Shown: in pieces, positions 16,054 through 24,181 of the stretch
Layout: each line of letters opens with the position of its first letter
How positions within the stretch are numbered: position 1 is the stretch's first letter
Notes under the pieces: model-generated
Database searches by the model: none
Told to the model about the DNA's origin: nothing
The model's input: only the letters and a program-made list of their open reading frames with translations
Source: GCA-2731375 sp964631725
Lineage (GTDB): Bacteria; Pseudomonadota; Alphaproteobacteria; GCA-2731375
Length of the DNA stretch: 64,000 bases
Reading direction: 5' to 3'
NCBI GenBank assembly: GCA_964631725.1
Contig: CAZVYX010000016.1
Span: 42,747-106,746, forward strand
Program-made: the position numbers and the translations under genes

Positions 16054-18501
16054 TCATAGCCGTGTCGCGCGAAGCCGCAGGGCGTTGGAGATTACCGAGA
16101 CCGAGCTCAAACTCATCGCCGCCGCCGCGATGATCGGGCTTAGCAACAGGCCGAAGAACGGATACAACACGCCCGCCGCCAGCGGTACGCCAAGGGCGTT
16201 GTAGAAAAAGGCAAAGAAAAGATTTTGCCGGATGTTTCCCATGGTCGCCCGGCTGATCCGCCGGGCCCGTACGATGCCGTTAAGATCGCCCTTCACCAGG
16301 GTGACGCCGGCGCTCTCGATCGCCACGTCGGTGCCGGTGCCCATGGCGATGCCGATATCGGCCTGGGCCAAGGCCGGGGCGTCATTGACGCCATCGCCGG
16401 CCATCGCCACCACGTGGCCTTCATCCTGCAGACGGCGTACCGCCGCGCTCTTTTGGTCGGGCAGGACATCGGCGACGATCTCGTCGATATCAAGCTGTTT
16501 CGCCACCGCCTCCGCCGTGGTCCGGTTATCGCCGGTCAGCATCACGATCCGCAGGCCCTCGGCATGCAGGGCCTGTATCGCACCCGGCGTGGTCTCCTTG
16601 ATGGGGTCGGCCACGGCGATCAGGCCGGCGGCGGTGCCGTCAATGGCGGCGAACATGGCGGTCGCGCCCTGGCCGCGCAATTCATCCGCCGGCAGAGCAG
16701 AAATATCCGCGCCCTGTTTGGCCATCATGGCGGCGTTGCCGAATGCCACCGCGCGGCCATTCACATCACCCGCGACGCCCTTGCCGATGGCCGCCTGGAA
16801 GCCTGTCGGTTCGGCCAGTTCAATACCGCGTGCCTGGGCGCCGGCGACGACCGCCGCCGCCAACGGATGCTCACTGGCCCGCTCCAGGCTGGCGACCATG
16901 GCCAGGACTTCGTTCTCCTTGAAGCCCGGCGCGGCGACCACCTCGGTCAGGGCCGGCTTTCCAAGGGTCAAGGTGCCGGTCTTGTCGACGATCAGCGTAT
17001 CGACCTTCTCGAAACGCTCAAGCGCCTCGGCGCTCTTGATCAAGACCCCGGTTTGGGCGGCCCGTCCGGTGCCGACCATGATCGACATCGGCGTCGCCAG
17101 GCCCAGGGCACAGGGACAGGCGATGATCAGCACCGAGACGGCGGCGAGCAGGCCGTATGCCAGGGGCGGTGTCGGTCCCCAGATAGCCCAGGCAATGAAG
17201 GCGGCGACGGCGCAGGAGACCACGGTGGGGACAAAGTATCCGGCCACGGTATCGGCGATGCGTTGGATCGGCGCCCGGCTGCGTTGCGCCTCCGCCACCA
17301 TCTGCACGATGCGGGCCAGCATGGTCTCCGCACCGACCTTGTCGGCGCGCATGACCAATGCGCCGGTGCCGTTGAGGGTGCCACCGATGACGCCATCGCC
17401 GCTCAGTTTTTCCACCGGAATGGACTCGCCGGTAATCATCGATTCATCGACGGCGCTGTGACCGTCGATAATCTCGCCGTCCACCGGAATGCCTTCGCCG
17501 GGGCGGACCCGCAACCTATCGCCCATATGCACCTCGGAGAGAGCGATTTCCTCTTCCCCGCCGTCTTCCAGCAGACGCCGCGCCGTCTTCGGCGCCAAGT
17601 CCAGCAAGGCGCGCAAGGCGCCGGAAGTGCGCTCGCGGGCGCGCAGCTCCATGACCTGCCCCAGAAGCACCAGGGTGATGATCACCGCCGCCGCCTCCAG
17701 ATAAATCGCGACCCGTCCGCCGGCATCGCGGAAGCCTTCCGGGAAGACGCCGGGCAGCAACACGGCGATGATGCTGTAGCCATAGGCGGCGCCGGTGCCG
17801 ATGGCGATCAGCGTGAACATGTTCAGCTTCATGGTCAGCAGCGATGTCCAGCCGCGCTGGAAGAACGGCCAGCCGGCCCAAAGAACCACCGGGCTGGCCA
17901 GGACAAGCTGGACCCAAGGGTTCCACCAACCGCCAACAACACTGCTCAGACCCGGTATCATCTCGCCCATGGCCAGGATCAATACCGGCAAGGTTAGCGC
18001 GCCGCCGATCCAGAAGCGGTGGGTCATGTCGATCAGTTCCGGGTTTGCTTCGGCCTCGACCGTCACTGTCACCGCCTCCAGCGCCATGCCGCAAATCGGG
18101 CAATCGCCCGGCGCGTCCTCGACCACCTCCGGGTGCATGGGGCAGGTGTACTTGGTCGCCGTGGCGCCGATGACCATGTCGGCCTCCAGCGCCATGCCGC
18201 ATTCCGGACAGCTGGCCGGCGTGGCGCTCCACACGCCGGGGCACATGGGACAGATGTAGCCATCCCGATCGGACGTGCCGGTTGATGTGCTCGTTTTTTC
18301 GGCGGCTTTGGCGGTGCCGTCGAGATAGCCGCTCGGGTCATTCTCGAACTTGGCGGCGCAGCCCGGGCAGCAGAAATGATAGGTCTCGCCCTCATGGGTA
18401 ACCGTCGGCTTGCCCGCTGACCCATCAACCGTCATGCCGCAAACAGGGTCGATGGCCGGCTCGACAGTCCGCTCACCGGAAGCCGCTTGAATTTCCGCCA
18501 T
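16054..18501 (-). CDS. copA: Copper-exporting P1B-type ATPase with YHS and heavy-metal-binding N-terminus
   Basis: An inner-membrane Cu(I)/Ag(I) efflux pump. The N-terminus lacks an HMA domain. It has a YHS domain (about residues 16-60, DPVCGMTV...YHFCCPGC) and two short metal-binding modules, YICPMCPGV...CPECGMALE (about 82-106) and YTCPMHPEV...CPICGMALE (about 118-142). The P-type core shows TGES (about 357-360), the metal-site CPC (about 462-464), DKTGT with phosphorylated Asp506, and GDGVNDAP. The last helices carry YNALGVPLAAGVLYP and MSLSSVSVISNALRL, the signature of Cu(I) transporters (P1B-1). Length is 815 residues. It is divergent from cueR and has a MerR-type promoter upstream, so induction by copper is expected. 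Confidence 0.93.
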   Translation of the reverse strand: MAEIQAASGERTVEPAIDPVCGMTVDGSAGKPTVTHEGETYHFCCPGCAAKFENDPSGYLDGTAKAAEKTSTSTGTSDRDGYICPMCPGVWSATPASCPECGMALEADMVIGATATKYTCPMHPEVVEDAPGDCPICGMALEAVTVTVEAEANPELIDMTHRFWIGGALTLPVLILAMGEMIPGLSSVVGGWWNPWVQLVLASPVVLWAGWPFFQRGWTSLLTMKLNMFTLIAIGTGAAYGYSIIAVLLPGVFPEGFRDAGGRVAIYLEAAAVIITLVLLGQVMELRARERTSGALRALLDLAPKTARRLLEDGGEEEIALSEVHMGDRLRVRPGEGIPVDGEIIDGHSAVDESMITGESIPVEKLSGDGVIGGTLNGTGALVMRADKVGAETMLARIVQMVAEAQRSRAPIQRIADTVAGYFVPTVVSCAVAAFIAWAIWGPTPPLAYGLLAAVSVLIIACPCALGLATPMSIMVGTGRAAQTGVLIKSAEALERFEKVDTLIVDKTGTLTLGKPALTEVVAAPGFKENEVLAMVASLERASEHPLAAAVVAGAQARGIELAEPTGFQAAIGKGVAGDVNGRAVAFGNAAMMAKQGADISALPADELRGQGATAMFAAIDGTAAGLIAVADPIKETTPGAIQALHAEGLRIVMLTGDNRTTAEAVAKQLDIDEIVADVLPDQKSAAVRRLQDEGHVVAMAGDGVNDAPALAQADIGIAMGTGTDVAIESAGVTLVKGDLNGIVRARRISRATMGNIRQNLFFAFFYNALGVPLAAGVLYPFFGLLLSPIIAAAAMSLSSVSVISNALRLRATRL

Positions 18502-18552
18502 GGTTTACTCCCAGAGCCTATTTCATCGAAATGTGCTCAGTTTCTAAAGAAT

Positions 18553-18613
18553 AGAGCAATTGAACCAATCACTTAGGTCGCGTACGCGACACCAACCGAT
18601 TGAAAATTGCTCT
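18553..18613. repeat. Nested inverted-repeat element in the copA leader
   Basis: Outer arms AGAGCAATT (18553-18561) and AATTGCTCT (18605-18613) enclose a second pair, CAATC and GATTG, and a central 14-base palindrome GTCGCGTACGCGAC. The block AGAATAGAGCAATT at the left edge also occurs at the 61.6 kb element, so this is a dispersed repeat. It lies between the copA promoter and the copA start, so it should be transcribed in the copA leader. Confidence 0.65.
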
Positions 18614-18657
18614 GGCAACAGTTTTCCAGGCATTCCCACCCAGAACCATCTACTCTT

Positions 18658-18688
18658 AACATGGGGTTTCCAGTCACTGGAATGTCAA
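18658..18688 (-). promoter_or_regulatory. CueR-type promoter/operator for copA
   Basis: Read on the minus strand: -35 TTGACA (18688-18683), a 19-base spacer, then CATGTT (18663-18658) as -10. The near-perfect palindrome TTCCAGTnACTGGAA (18668-18682) lies inside the spacer. Over-long 19-base spacers with a central dyad are the hallmark of MerR-family activation, and this dyad matches known CueR operators. cueR lies on the other side of the same region. Confidence 0.8.
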
Positions 18689-18792
18689 GGTGGAACTTGC
18701 TAAGCTATGCCAAGTAAGCGCCGCAGCCACGAACCTGCGTTCGGTTGGTGGTGAAAGGCCACTTCGCGCATGGGACCAAGGGAGAACCGGCC

Positions 18793-19215
18793 ATGAATAT
18801 CGGAGACGCGGCAAAAGCCACGGGTCTGCCGCCGAAGACCATTCGTTATTACGAGGACATCAAGCTTGTCATCGCCGACCGCTTGGAAAATGGTTATCGC
18901 ACCTATTCGGATGCCCATATCCACAAGCTGCGGTTCGTGCAAAGGGCACGCGGTTTGGGTTTCTCGATCGATGATTGCCGGGCCCTGCTGTCCCTTTATG
19001 AAGATCGGAACCGGGCCAGCGCGGAGGTGAAGGGCATCGCCAGGAAACATCTGCGGGACATCGAAGCAAAGATAAGCGAGTTGCAGAATTTGCAGGAGAC
19101 GTTGTCCCATCTCGTCGCGCATTGTGCCGGCGATCATCGCCCCGACTGCCCAATCATTGATGATCTTGCCGGGGAATTCCAAGGAATGCCAAGGGATGAT
19201 GTGAAGCTGCACTGA
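18793..19215 (+). CDS. cueR: Copper-responsive MerR-family regulator CueR
   Basis: A dimeric DNA-distorting transcription activator of copper efflux. The winged helix-turn-helix starts at MNIGDAAKATGLPPKTIRYY, followed by the dimerisation helix, and ends in the metal loop HCAGDHRPDCP. Its two cysteines, seven residues apart, fit the Cu(I) site of CueR. Length is 140 residues. The ATG at 18793 is preferred over an in-frame TTG at 18745 because it begins exactly at the family N-terminus. The CueR-type promoter for copA lies about 100 bases upstream. Confidence 0.88.
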   Translation: MNIGDAAKATGLPPKTIRYYEDIKLVIADRLENGYRTYSDAHIHKLRFVQRARGLGFSIDDCRALLSLYEDRNRASAEVKGIARKHLRDIEAKISELQNLQETLSHLVAHCAGDHRPDCPIIDDLAGEFQGMPRDDVKLH

Positions 19216-19250
19216 TCTGCGCCGAAGATCCAACGGCATAGAGGAGCCCC

Positions 19251-19320
19251 ATGAATATTGGAGGCGCCGCCGATCCAGCGGGTTTGTCAGCAAAGGCCAT
19301 TTATGTTGCTGGAAAGATTT
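19251..19320 (+). pseudogene. Vestigial MerR N-terminus (cueR-like) in the leader of the next gene
   Basis: An ATG at 19251 with a GAGGAG site upstream opens a frame that resembles the start of cueR 450 bases earlier. It reads MNIGGAADPAGLSAKAIYV against MNIGDAAKATGLPPKTIRY, with a later IYEDHYED. The frame then drifts into unrelated sequence and stops at 19481. The cytochrome gene starts inside it in another frame. This is best explained as a decayed partial duplicate of the cueR start. A translated leader peptide is also possible. Confidence 0.5.
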
Positions 19321-20556
19321 ATGAAGATCATTACGAAGATCAGTTCACCGGGCCTTGGATTCCTGGCGAATGTCGGGATCCTCTTGCTAGCGTCATCACC
19401 GGCATTTGCGGAGAAGGAGGTCTATCTACATCAAATCCAGCGGATCGGCGGCGTCGTCATTTCGGCTGCCGATGGCCGTAGTTTTCTGGTTGGCAGCGAT
19501 TATGGCGCGCTCTCCGTGGCGCCCGATGGCCGTGTCACGCGGCTATCCAAGGACGCCGGTTTCCTGACGGAGCTGATTGCCCACCCAAGGCAGACAGATG
19601 TCCTGTTCTCCAGCGGGTACCGCTCTAAGACCGAGAAGCTGGGCGTGATCCGTTCAGACGATGCGGGCAGGACATGGTCGCGGATATCCGATGCCGCCGG
19701 GGGACCGGTCGCGTTCCATGCCATGGCCATCAGCGCCATTGAGCCATCGATCATCTATGGCGCCGGGAAGACTGTGCAAATCAGTCGTGATGGCGGAAAG
19801 AACTGGCGCGCCATGGGCCGTCCGCCGGGACAGATCTATGGCATCGCGCTCTCTACCAAGAATCCGAAGTCCCTATATGCCGCCACCCATGAAGGTTTAT
19901 TCGGCAGCATGGATGAAGGTGCCACCTGGACCAGGATCAACCCCGCTACGCGCCCCGCCACGGCGGTTACCATGGCGTCCAACGGCCAAATATATGCTTT
20001 CGTCTATGGTATTGGATTGTTGGTTGGCTCGGAGCCGGGGACCAACTGGAATCTTGTGTCGAAAGATTTTCAGGACCGGGCCCTCGTCAACATTTCCGTG
20101 GACACGACCAATCCAACGCGCCTGCTTGGAGTCGCGGACACCGGTGCCGTCATGCTCAGCCGGGACGGCGGCAAGAATTGGATCAGTTTCGAGGGGCAAC
20201 TGGACAGAGCGCCCCAACGAATTTCCGCAGGAGAGGCGCTGTTCAACGATAATTGTCAGGCTTGTCACGGCGCCAAGGGTATTGGCGAGAAGCCCGATGA
20301 TCCGCGTGCGGTGGACGAAAATGGCTTTCCCCTGGCCCCCGCCCTGAACGATGATGCCCATGGCTGGCATCATGGGGACGATCAACTCATGGCTACGATA
20401 TTGAACGGCTCACCACGCAACAAGCGGATGGCCGCCTGGAAGGACGGGGGTATGACCAGCGAAGATGCGCGAAACCTGGTCGCCTATATAAAGAGCCTTT
20501 GGAATTTCCGCAGCCTTGCCTGCCAGGGCGGACGCCACATGCGCTGCATGCACTGA
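19321..20556 (+). CDS. Exported beta-propeller (BNR/sortilin-like) fused to cytochrome c
   Basis: A periplasmic redox protein in a copper-resistance setting. A signal peptide (MKIITKIS...SSPAFAEK) precedes a repeat region with sortilin/BNR Asp-box-like motifs: SDDAGRTWSRI, SRDGGKNWRAM, SMDEGATWTRI and SRDGGKNWISF (about residues 30-315). A monohaem cytochrome c domain follows, with CQACHGAKGIGE and a later methionine-containing segment (NKRMAAWKDGGMT). The last 15 residues, LACQGGRHMRCMH, hold Cys, His and Met in a pattern that could bind copper. I chose the ATG at 19321 because the signal peptide begins there; the frame opens at 19258. It follows cueR on the same strand. Confidence 0.7.
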   Translation: MKIITKISSPGLGFLANVGILLLASSPAFAEKEVYLHQIQRIGGVVISAADGRSFLVGSDYGALSVAPDGRVTRLSKDAGFLTELIAHPRQTDVLFSSGYRSKTEKLGVIRSDDAGRTWSRISDAAGGPVAFHAMAISAIEPSIIYGAGKTVQISRDGGKNWRAMGRPPGQIYGIALSTKNPKSLYAATHEGLFGSMDEGATWTRINPATRPATAVTMASNGQIYAFVYGIGLLVGSEPGTNWNLVSKDFQDRALVNISVDTTNPTRLLGVADTGAVMLSRDGGKNWISFEGQLDRAPQRISAGEALFNDNCQACHGAKGIGEKPDDPRAVDENGFPLAPALNDDAHGWHHGDDQLMATILNGSPRNKRMAAWKDGGMTSEDARNLVAYIKSLWNFRSLACQGGRHMRCMH

Positions 20557-20615
20557 TAACGTTCTGCTGTTTGCATGTCGGTCTTGGCGTGACCACGAGG
20601 AAGGGAACCGCATTC

Positions 20616-21182
20616 ATGCGCGTTCAAATAAAATCCGTTTCCGACTATCCCTGGTTCATCCGCGCATTCTTTTGGAAACAGAAAAGGAGCTATGGAACGG
20701 TTCTTGAGCCAGGCATGCTTTGGGGCCGATCGCCTTGGGTCTTCGCCACGCTGGCGCTTCTATATGGCGCCTTGAACCGGAAGCGCTCACCACTCGATCC
20801 CGTCCTACGCTCTCTCGTTACCGTCCGTGTTTCCCAGATCAACCACTGCGCCTTCTGCGTCGACATCAATGCCTCGACGCTATTGAAACGCGGTGCCTCG
20901 ATGGACAAAATCGAGGCCCTACAGATTTGGCGCGACAGCAGCCTTTTCAATGATCTGGAGCGTGATGCGCTCGAATATACCGAGGCCATGACCTATTCGG
21001 ACAGGGACGTAGATGACGAGCTCATTGCACGACTGAAGTCACATTTCGACGATGATGCCTTGGTTGAGTTGACCGGTCTCATCGCTTTTCAAAACATGTC
21101 GAGCAAGTTCAACAGCGCCCTTGATGTGCCGGCACAAGGCTTTTGTCAGATTCCGGCGCTCGACCAACAGCTACCTAGGTAA
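20616..21182 (+). CDS. AhpD-like / carboxymuconolactone decarboxylase family protein
   Basis: A cytoplasmic helical protein of the AhpD/CMD superfamily. The redox pair is seen in HCAFCVDINASTLLKRG, which matches the CxxC plus downstream region of peroxidase-type AhpD-like proteins. The N-terminal half (SDYPWFIRAFFWKQ) is an extension. Length is 188 residues. The substrate is unknown. It lies 60 bases after the propeller-cytochrome gene, so a role in redox stress linked to copper is plausible but only inferred. The ATG at 20616 was chosen because upstream residues overlap the previous gene. Confidence 0.7.
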   Translation: MRVQIKSVSDYPWFIRAFFWKQKRSYGTVLEPGMLWGRSPWVFATLALLYGALNRKRSPLDPVLRSLVTVRVSQINHCAFCVDINASTLLKRGASMDKIEALQIWRDSSLFNDLERDALEYTEAMTYSDRDVDDELIARLKSHFDDDALVELTGLIAFQNMSSKFNSALDVPAQGFCQIPALDQQLPR

Positions 21183-21251
21183 ATATTCACCGCTTGCGCC
21201 GCATCTTGAAGTCCTAGGCCAGTCTGTCTCGCAAAAATGGAAATTACTGGC

Positions 21252-22799
21252 TTATGGCCGCATGGCGTGGGTTGATGGGCCGGTGGTCCGCAGGGGCGCG
21301 ACGGTATTGGCGAAGTCACAGAGCAGGGCACGGGTGTCCCTTGGGTCGATGATTTCCTCGATCCAGAAGGTTTCGGCCGAGCGGAAGGGCGAGCGCAGCT
21401 TTTCCAGCCGTTCGGTGATCTTGTCCAGCTCCGCCTCCGGATCCTCCGACGCGGCGATATCGGCGCTGTAGGCCGCCTCAATCCCGCCCTCCAGGGGCAA
21501 CGAGCCCCAGCGGCCCGACGGCCAGGCATAGCGGGTGGTGTAGCGGCCGCCCACTGTATGGGCCGCGCCGGCCACGCCGAAGACATTGCGGATAATCATC
21601 GTGCACCAGGGCACCGTGGTCTGCCAAATGGCGCTCATGGCGCGCACGCCTTCCTTGATGACGCCGCTTTGCTCCGCCTCGAGGCCGACCTGAAAGCCCG
21701 GACAGTCGGACAAATTCACCACCGGCAGGTGGAAGGTCTGCGCCAGGTCGACGAACTTCTCGACCTTGCGGCAGGTATCCGCCGTCCAGCAGCCGCCATA
21801 GGACATTGGGTCCGAGGCCATGAAGGCGACCGGCCAGCCGTCCAGGCGGGCCAGGCCGGTAATCACCGATTTGCCGTAGTCCCGGCCCATCTCGAAGAAT
21901 GAGCCTTCATCGACCAGCGCCTTGATGATCGGGCGCATCTTGTAGATCTTGCGGATGTCCCGGGGAACGGCGTCGATCAGCCAATCCACGCGCCGGTCCG
22001 GGTCGTCCTCCCGGACACCTCGTGGGGGCAGTTCATGGATCGATTGCGGCAGGTAGGAGAGGAACTGCCGGGCGCATTCAAAGGCCTCTTCCTCTGTGTT
22101 CACGGCGTGATCGACGGCGCCGGCGCGTAGCTGGATCTTGTAGCCGCCCAATTCATTCTTGGTCAGTTTCTGGCCAATGCGCTCCACCACCGGCGGGCCG
22201 GCGACGAACATCGCCGATTTTTCCTTCAACATGACCGAATAGTGCGAGGCCGCCAGATGCGCGGCGCCCAGCCCGGCGACCGAGCCCAGGCCCAGCGCTA
22301 CACGAGGCACCAGGCCCATGTTGGCCACCACCAACTCCCAGCCGGCGACACCGGGCACATTGGCGCGGCCCGTGGTCTCGATGGTTTTGACCGAACCGCC
22401 GCCGCCCGAACCTTCCACCAGGCGGACGAGGGGTATCTGCAAGCCATTCGCCATGGCCTCGGCGTTCAGATGTTTTTCCTTGATGGTGGCGTCGGCCGAG
22501 CCGCCGCGCACGGTGAAATCATCGCCGGCGATAACCACGCGCCGGCCGTTCAGGCGGGCCCGCCCGAATACGAAGTTGGACGGCGTGAAATCTTCCAGAT
22601 CGTTGCGGCCGTCATATTCAGCCATGCCGGCGATCTTGCCGATTTCGTGGAACGAGCCGTCATCGGCAAGCAGTTCGATCCGTTCCCGAATTGTGTAACG
22701 GCCGCCGTCCTTCTGCCGTTGGACGCGCATCTCGCCGCCCAGTTTATCGGCGAACGCCTCGCGCCGTTTCAGTTCATCGAGTTCCGGTTGCCATGACAT
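21252..22799 (-). CDS. Acyl-CoA carboxylase carboxyltransferase subunit
   Basis: The biotin-dependent carboxyltransferase component of an acyl-CoA carboxylase (propionyl-, methylcrotonyl- or geranyl-type). It transfers CO2 from carboxybiotin to the acyl-CoA. Both crotonase-like halves are present: an N-half with FVFGRARLNGRRVVIAGDDF and VRLVEGSGGGG, and a C-half with VDEGSFFEMGRDYGKSV, LSDCPGFQVG and VFGVAGAAHTVGG. Length is 515 residues from the ATG at 22799. The longer frame to 23111 is not used because residues before MSWQPEL do not fit. No biotin carboxylase or carrier gene is adjacent, so the substrate cannot be set. It is divergent from cbtB. Confidence 0.85.
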   Translation of the reverse strand: MSWQPELDELKRREAFADKLGGEMRVQRQKDGGRYTIRERIELLADDGSFHEIGKIAGMAEYDGRNDLEDFTPSNFVFGRARLNGRRVVIAGDDFTVRGGSADATIKEKHLNAEAMANGLQIPLVRLVEGSGGGGSVKTIETTGRANVPGVAGWELVVANMGLVPRVALGLGSVAGLGAAHLAASHYSVMLKEKSAMFVAGPPVVERIGQKLTKNELGGYKIQLRAGAVDHAVNTEEEAFECARQFLSYLPQSIHELPPRGVREDDPDRRVDWLIDAVPRDIRKIYKMRPIIKALVDEGSFFEMGRDYGKSVITGLARLDGWPVAFMASDPMSYGGCWTADTCRKVEKFVDLAQTFHLPVVNLSDCPGFQVGLEAEQSGVIKEGVRAMSAIWQTTVPWCTMIIRNVFGVAGAAHTVGGRYTTRYAWPSGRWGSLPLEGGIEAAYSADIAASEDPEAELDKITERLEKLRSPFRSAETFWIEEIIDPRDTRALLCDFANTVAPLRTTGPSTHAMRP

Positions 22800-23143
22800 T
22801 GGCGGTTTCCTCCAACGGATCGTTTGTGAAATGTTATCTGTTGTTGCGGCCAAGATACCAGTTCGGGCGCGCCTTGAACGGCGAAATTCCGAACCGGCCG
22901 GTGGATCGGAGCAAGTGGCGGCCAGAAACCCTGGAAAGCCAACTCCATGCGCCTTTGTCTCCCAACGTGGCGGCAAAGTCAAAACCGTGCCCGCCAATCG
23001 CCCCCCAAATCGCCCGGTGAGTGGGGATTCTTGTTGAATTTGATGGCGATGCAAGTATTCTCGTCGGCAAGGAATAATCCAGCCGCCGGAACGGACGTCT
23101 GTTGGCGGCATGGGCAGGTAATGGTTTTTGAGAGGACAGGTGC
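22800..23143. other. Divergent promoter region between the carboxyltransferase gene and cbtB
   Basis: About 340 bases without a gene. A plausible plus-strand promoter is TTGAAT (23034-23039), a 16-base spacer, then TATTCT (23056-23061), about 80 bases before cbtB. A GAGAGGACAG stretch precedes the cbtB ATG as its ribosome binding site. I looked for the conserved cobalamin riboswitch blocks here and did not find them. Confidence 0.4.
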
Positions 23144-23329
23144 ATGGCGCAGACAGGAATTGCCAAATATACGGATACTTCGCAGGCTCGGACCGCGCAG
23201 GTCATGCAGGCTGGCCTGGCGGCCTTATTGGGACTGGCGCTGTTCATCGGCGTGGCCTTGTCCCATCCCGCGGCTGTCCACAACGCGGCGCATGACTCCC
23301 GTCACGGCATTGCGGCGCCCTGTCACTAA
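23144..23329 (+). CDS. cbtB: Cobalt transporter small subunit CbtB
   Basis: A 61-residue protein with one transmembrane helix (AGLAALLGLALFIGVALS), followed by the CbtB signature, a histidine-rich end of the form HNAAHDSRHGIAAPCH. These His and Cys residues are the likely cobalt ligands. CbtA/CbtB were identified as predicted cobalt importers from their linkage to cobalamin genes, which fits here. cbtA follows after about 50 bases. Confidence 0.88.
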   Translation: MAQTGIAKYTDTSQARTAQVMQAGLAALLGLALFIGVALSHPAAVHNAAHDSRHGIAAPCH

Positions 23330-23381
23330 TTGAAATCCGCCTGACGTCGTCACGCTCTCTGGATCACGCGCGAGCGTTCAA

Positions 23382-24149
23382 ATGGCATTTTTCAAATCGA
23401 TTTTGATCAGCGCCCTGATCGCGGGCTTTATTGCCGGCGCGGCGTTGACGGGTCTGCAGACATTGAAGGTCTACCCGCTGATTTTCGCGGCGGAGGAAAT
23501 TGAGAATGCCGCTGGTGCCACGGCGGCGCATGATCACGGTAGTGCGCCCGTGCAAGGCACTGATACCAAGCATCATTCCGATGGCGAAACATCTCATCAG
23601 GACACGGCCCACAGTCATGACGACGGGGCGTGGATGCCCGCCGATGGCGCCGAAAGACTGTTTTATTCCCTGCTGTCGAATGTGCTTTTGGGCGTTGCTC
23701 TGGGCATGATCCTGGCGGCGATTTTCGCCTTGCGCCACGTTGCCACTTGGCGCCAAGGCGTGATCTGGGGCCTGGGCGGCTTTGTCGCGGTCAATCTGGC
23801 GCCGGCCCTGGGGCTGCCGCCGGAACTGCCGGGCATGCCGGCGGGGGCATTGCTGGCCCGGCAGACCTGGTGGCTCTCCACGGCGCTGTTCACGGCGGCG
23901 GGGATCGCCATGCTGTTCCTGTGTCATGGCGTGATTTGGCGCGTTGCCGGCGTTGCCCTGATCGCCCTGCCACATATTTACGGCGCACCGCATCCGGCAA
24001 ATCTGGACAGCGATGTTCCCGCTGCCCTGGCGGCGGACTTCACCGCCGCAAGTCTGGCCACAAACCTGGTCTTTTGGGCCATTCTTGGCCTGTTGACGGC
24101 GGAGGCCATGGCCCGTATTTCCCGGAGCCGCGAATCCGAGATCGCCTGA
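23382..24149 (+). CDS. cbtA: Cobalt transporter subunit CbtA
   Basis: A predicted inner-membrane cobalt permease that works with CbtB. It has about five to six hydrophobic helices and a His/Asp-rich loop after the first (residues about 45-85, with AAHDHGS, KHHSDGETSH and AHSHDDG) that probably collects metal. Family landmarks include NLAPALGLPPELPGMP and the later IALPHIYGAPHP. Length is 255 residues, normal. It converges on cobT across a short GC-rich hairpin. Confidence 0.88.
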   Translation: MAFFKSILISALIAGFIAGAALTGLQTLKVYPLIFAAEEIENAAGATAAHDHGSAPVQGTDTKHHSDGETSHQDTAHSHDDGAWMPADGAERLFYSLLSNVLLGVALGMILAAIFALRHVATWRQGVIWGLGGFVAVNLAPALGLPPELPGMPAGALLARQTWWLSTALFTAAGIAMLFLCHGVIWRVAGVALIALPHIYGAPHPANLDSDVPAALAADFTAASLATNLVFWAILGLLTAEAMARISRSRESEIA

Positions 24150-24150
24150 C

Positions 24151-24168
24151 GGGCCTGTTTGCCGGCCC
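24151..24168. terminator. Possible terminator hairpin between convergent cbtA and cobT
   Basis: GGGCC (24151-24155) and GGCCC (24164-24168) form a five-pair stem with an eight-base loop, placed exactly between the two convergent stops. There is no strong T-run, so this is a weak call. Confidence 0.3.
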
Positions 24169-24181
24169 TAACCTTACATTA

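Noticed and set aside
16225..17997. A 590-codon open frame opposite copA
   Set aside because: Antisense shadow of the ATPase core; its His/Gly/Asp-rich text is a complement artefact.
22800..23143. Cobalamin riboswitch in front of cbtB
   Set aside because: Expected from gene context, but the conserved CCCCCGCAACTGT and B12-box blocks are absent here; only the copy before cobW is convincing.
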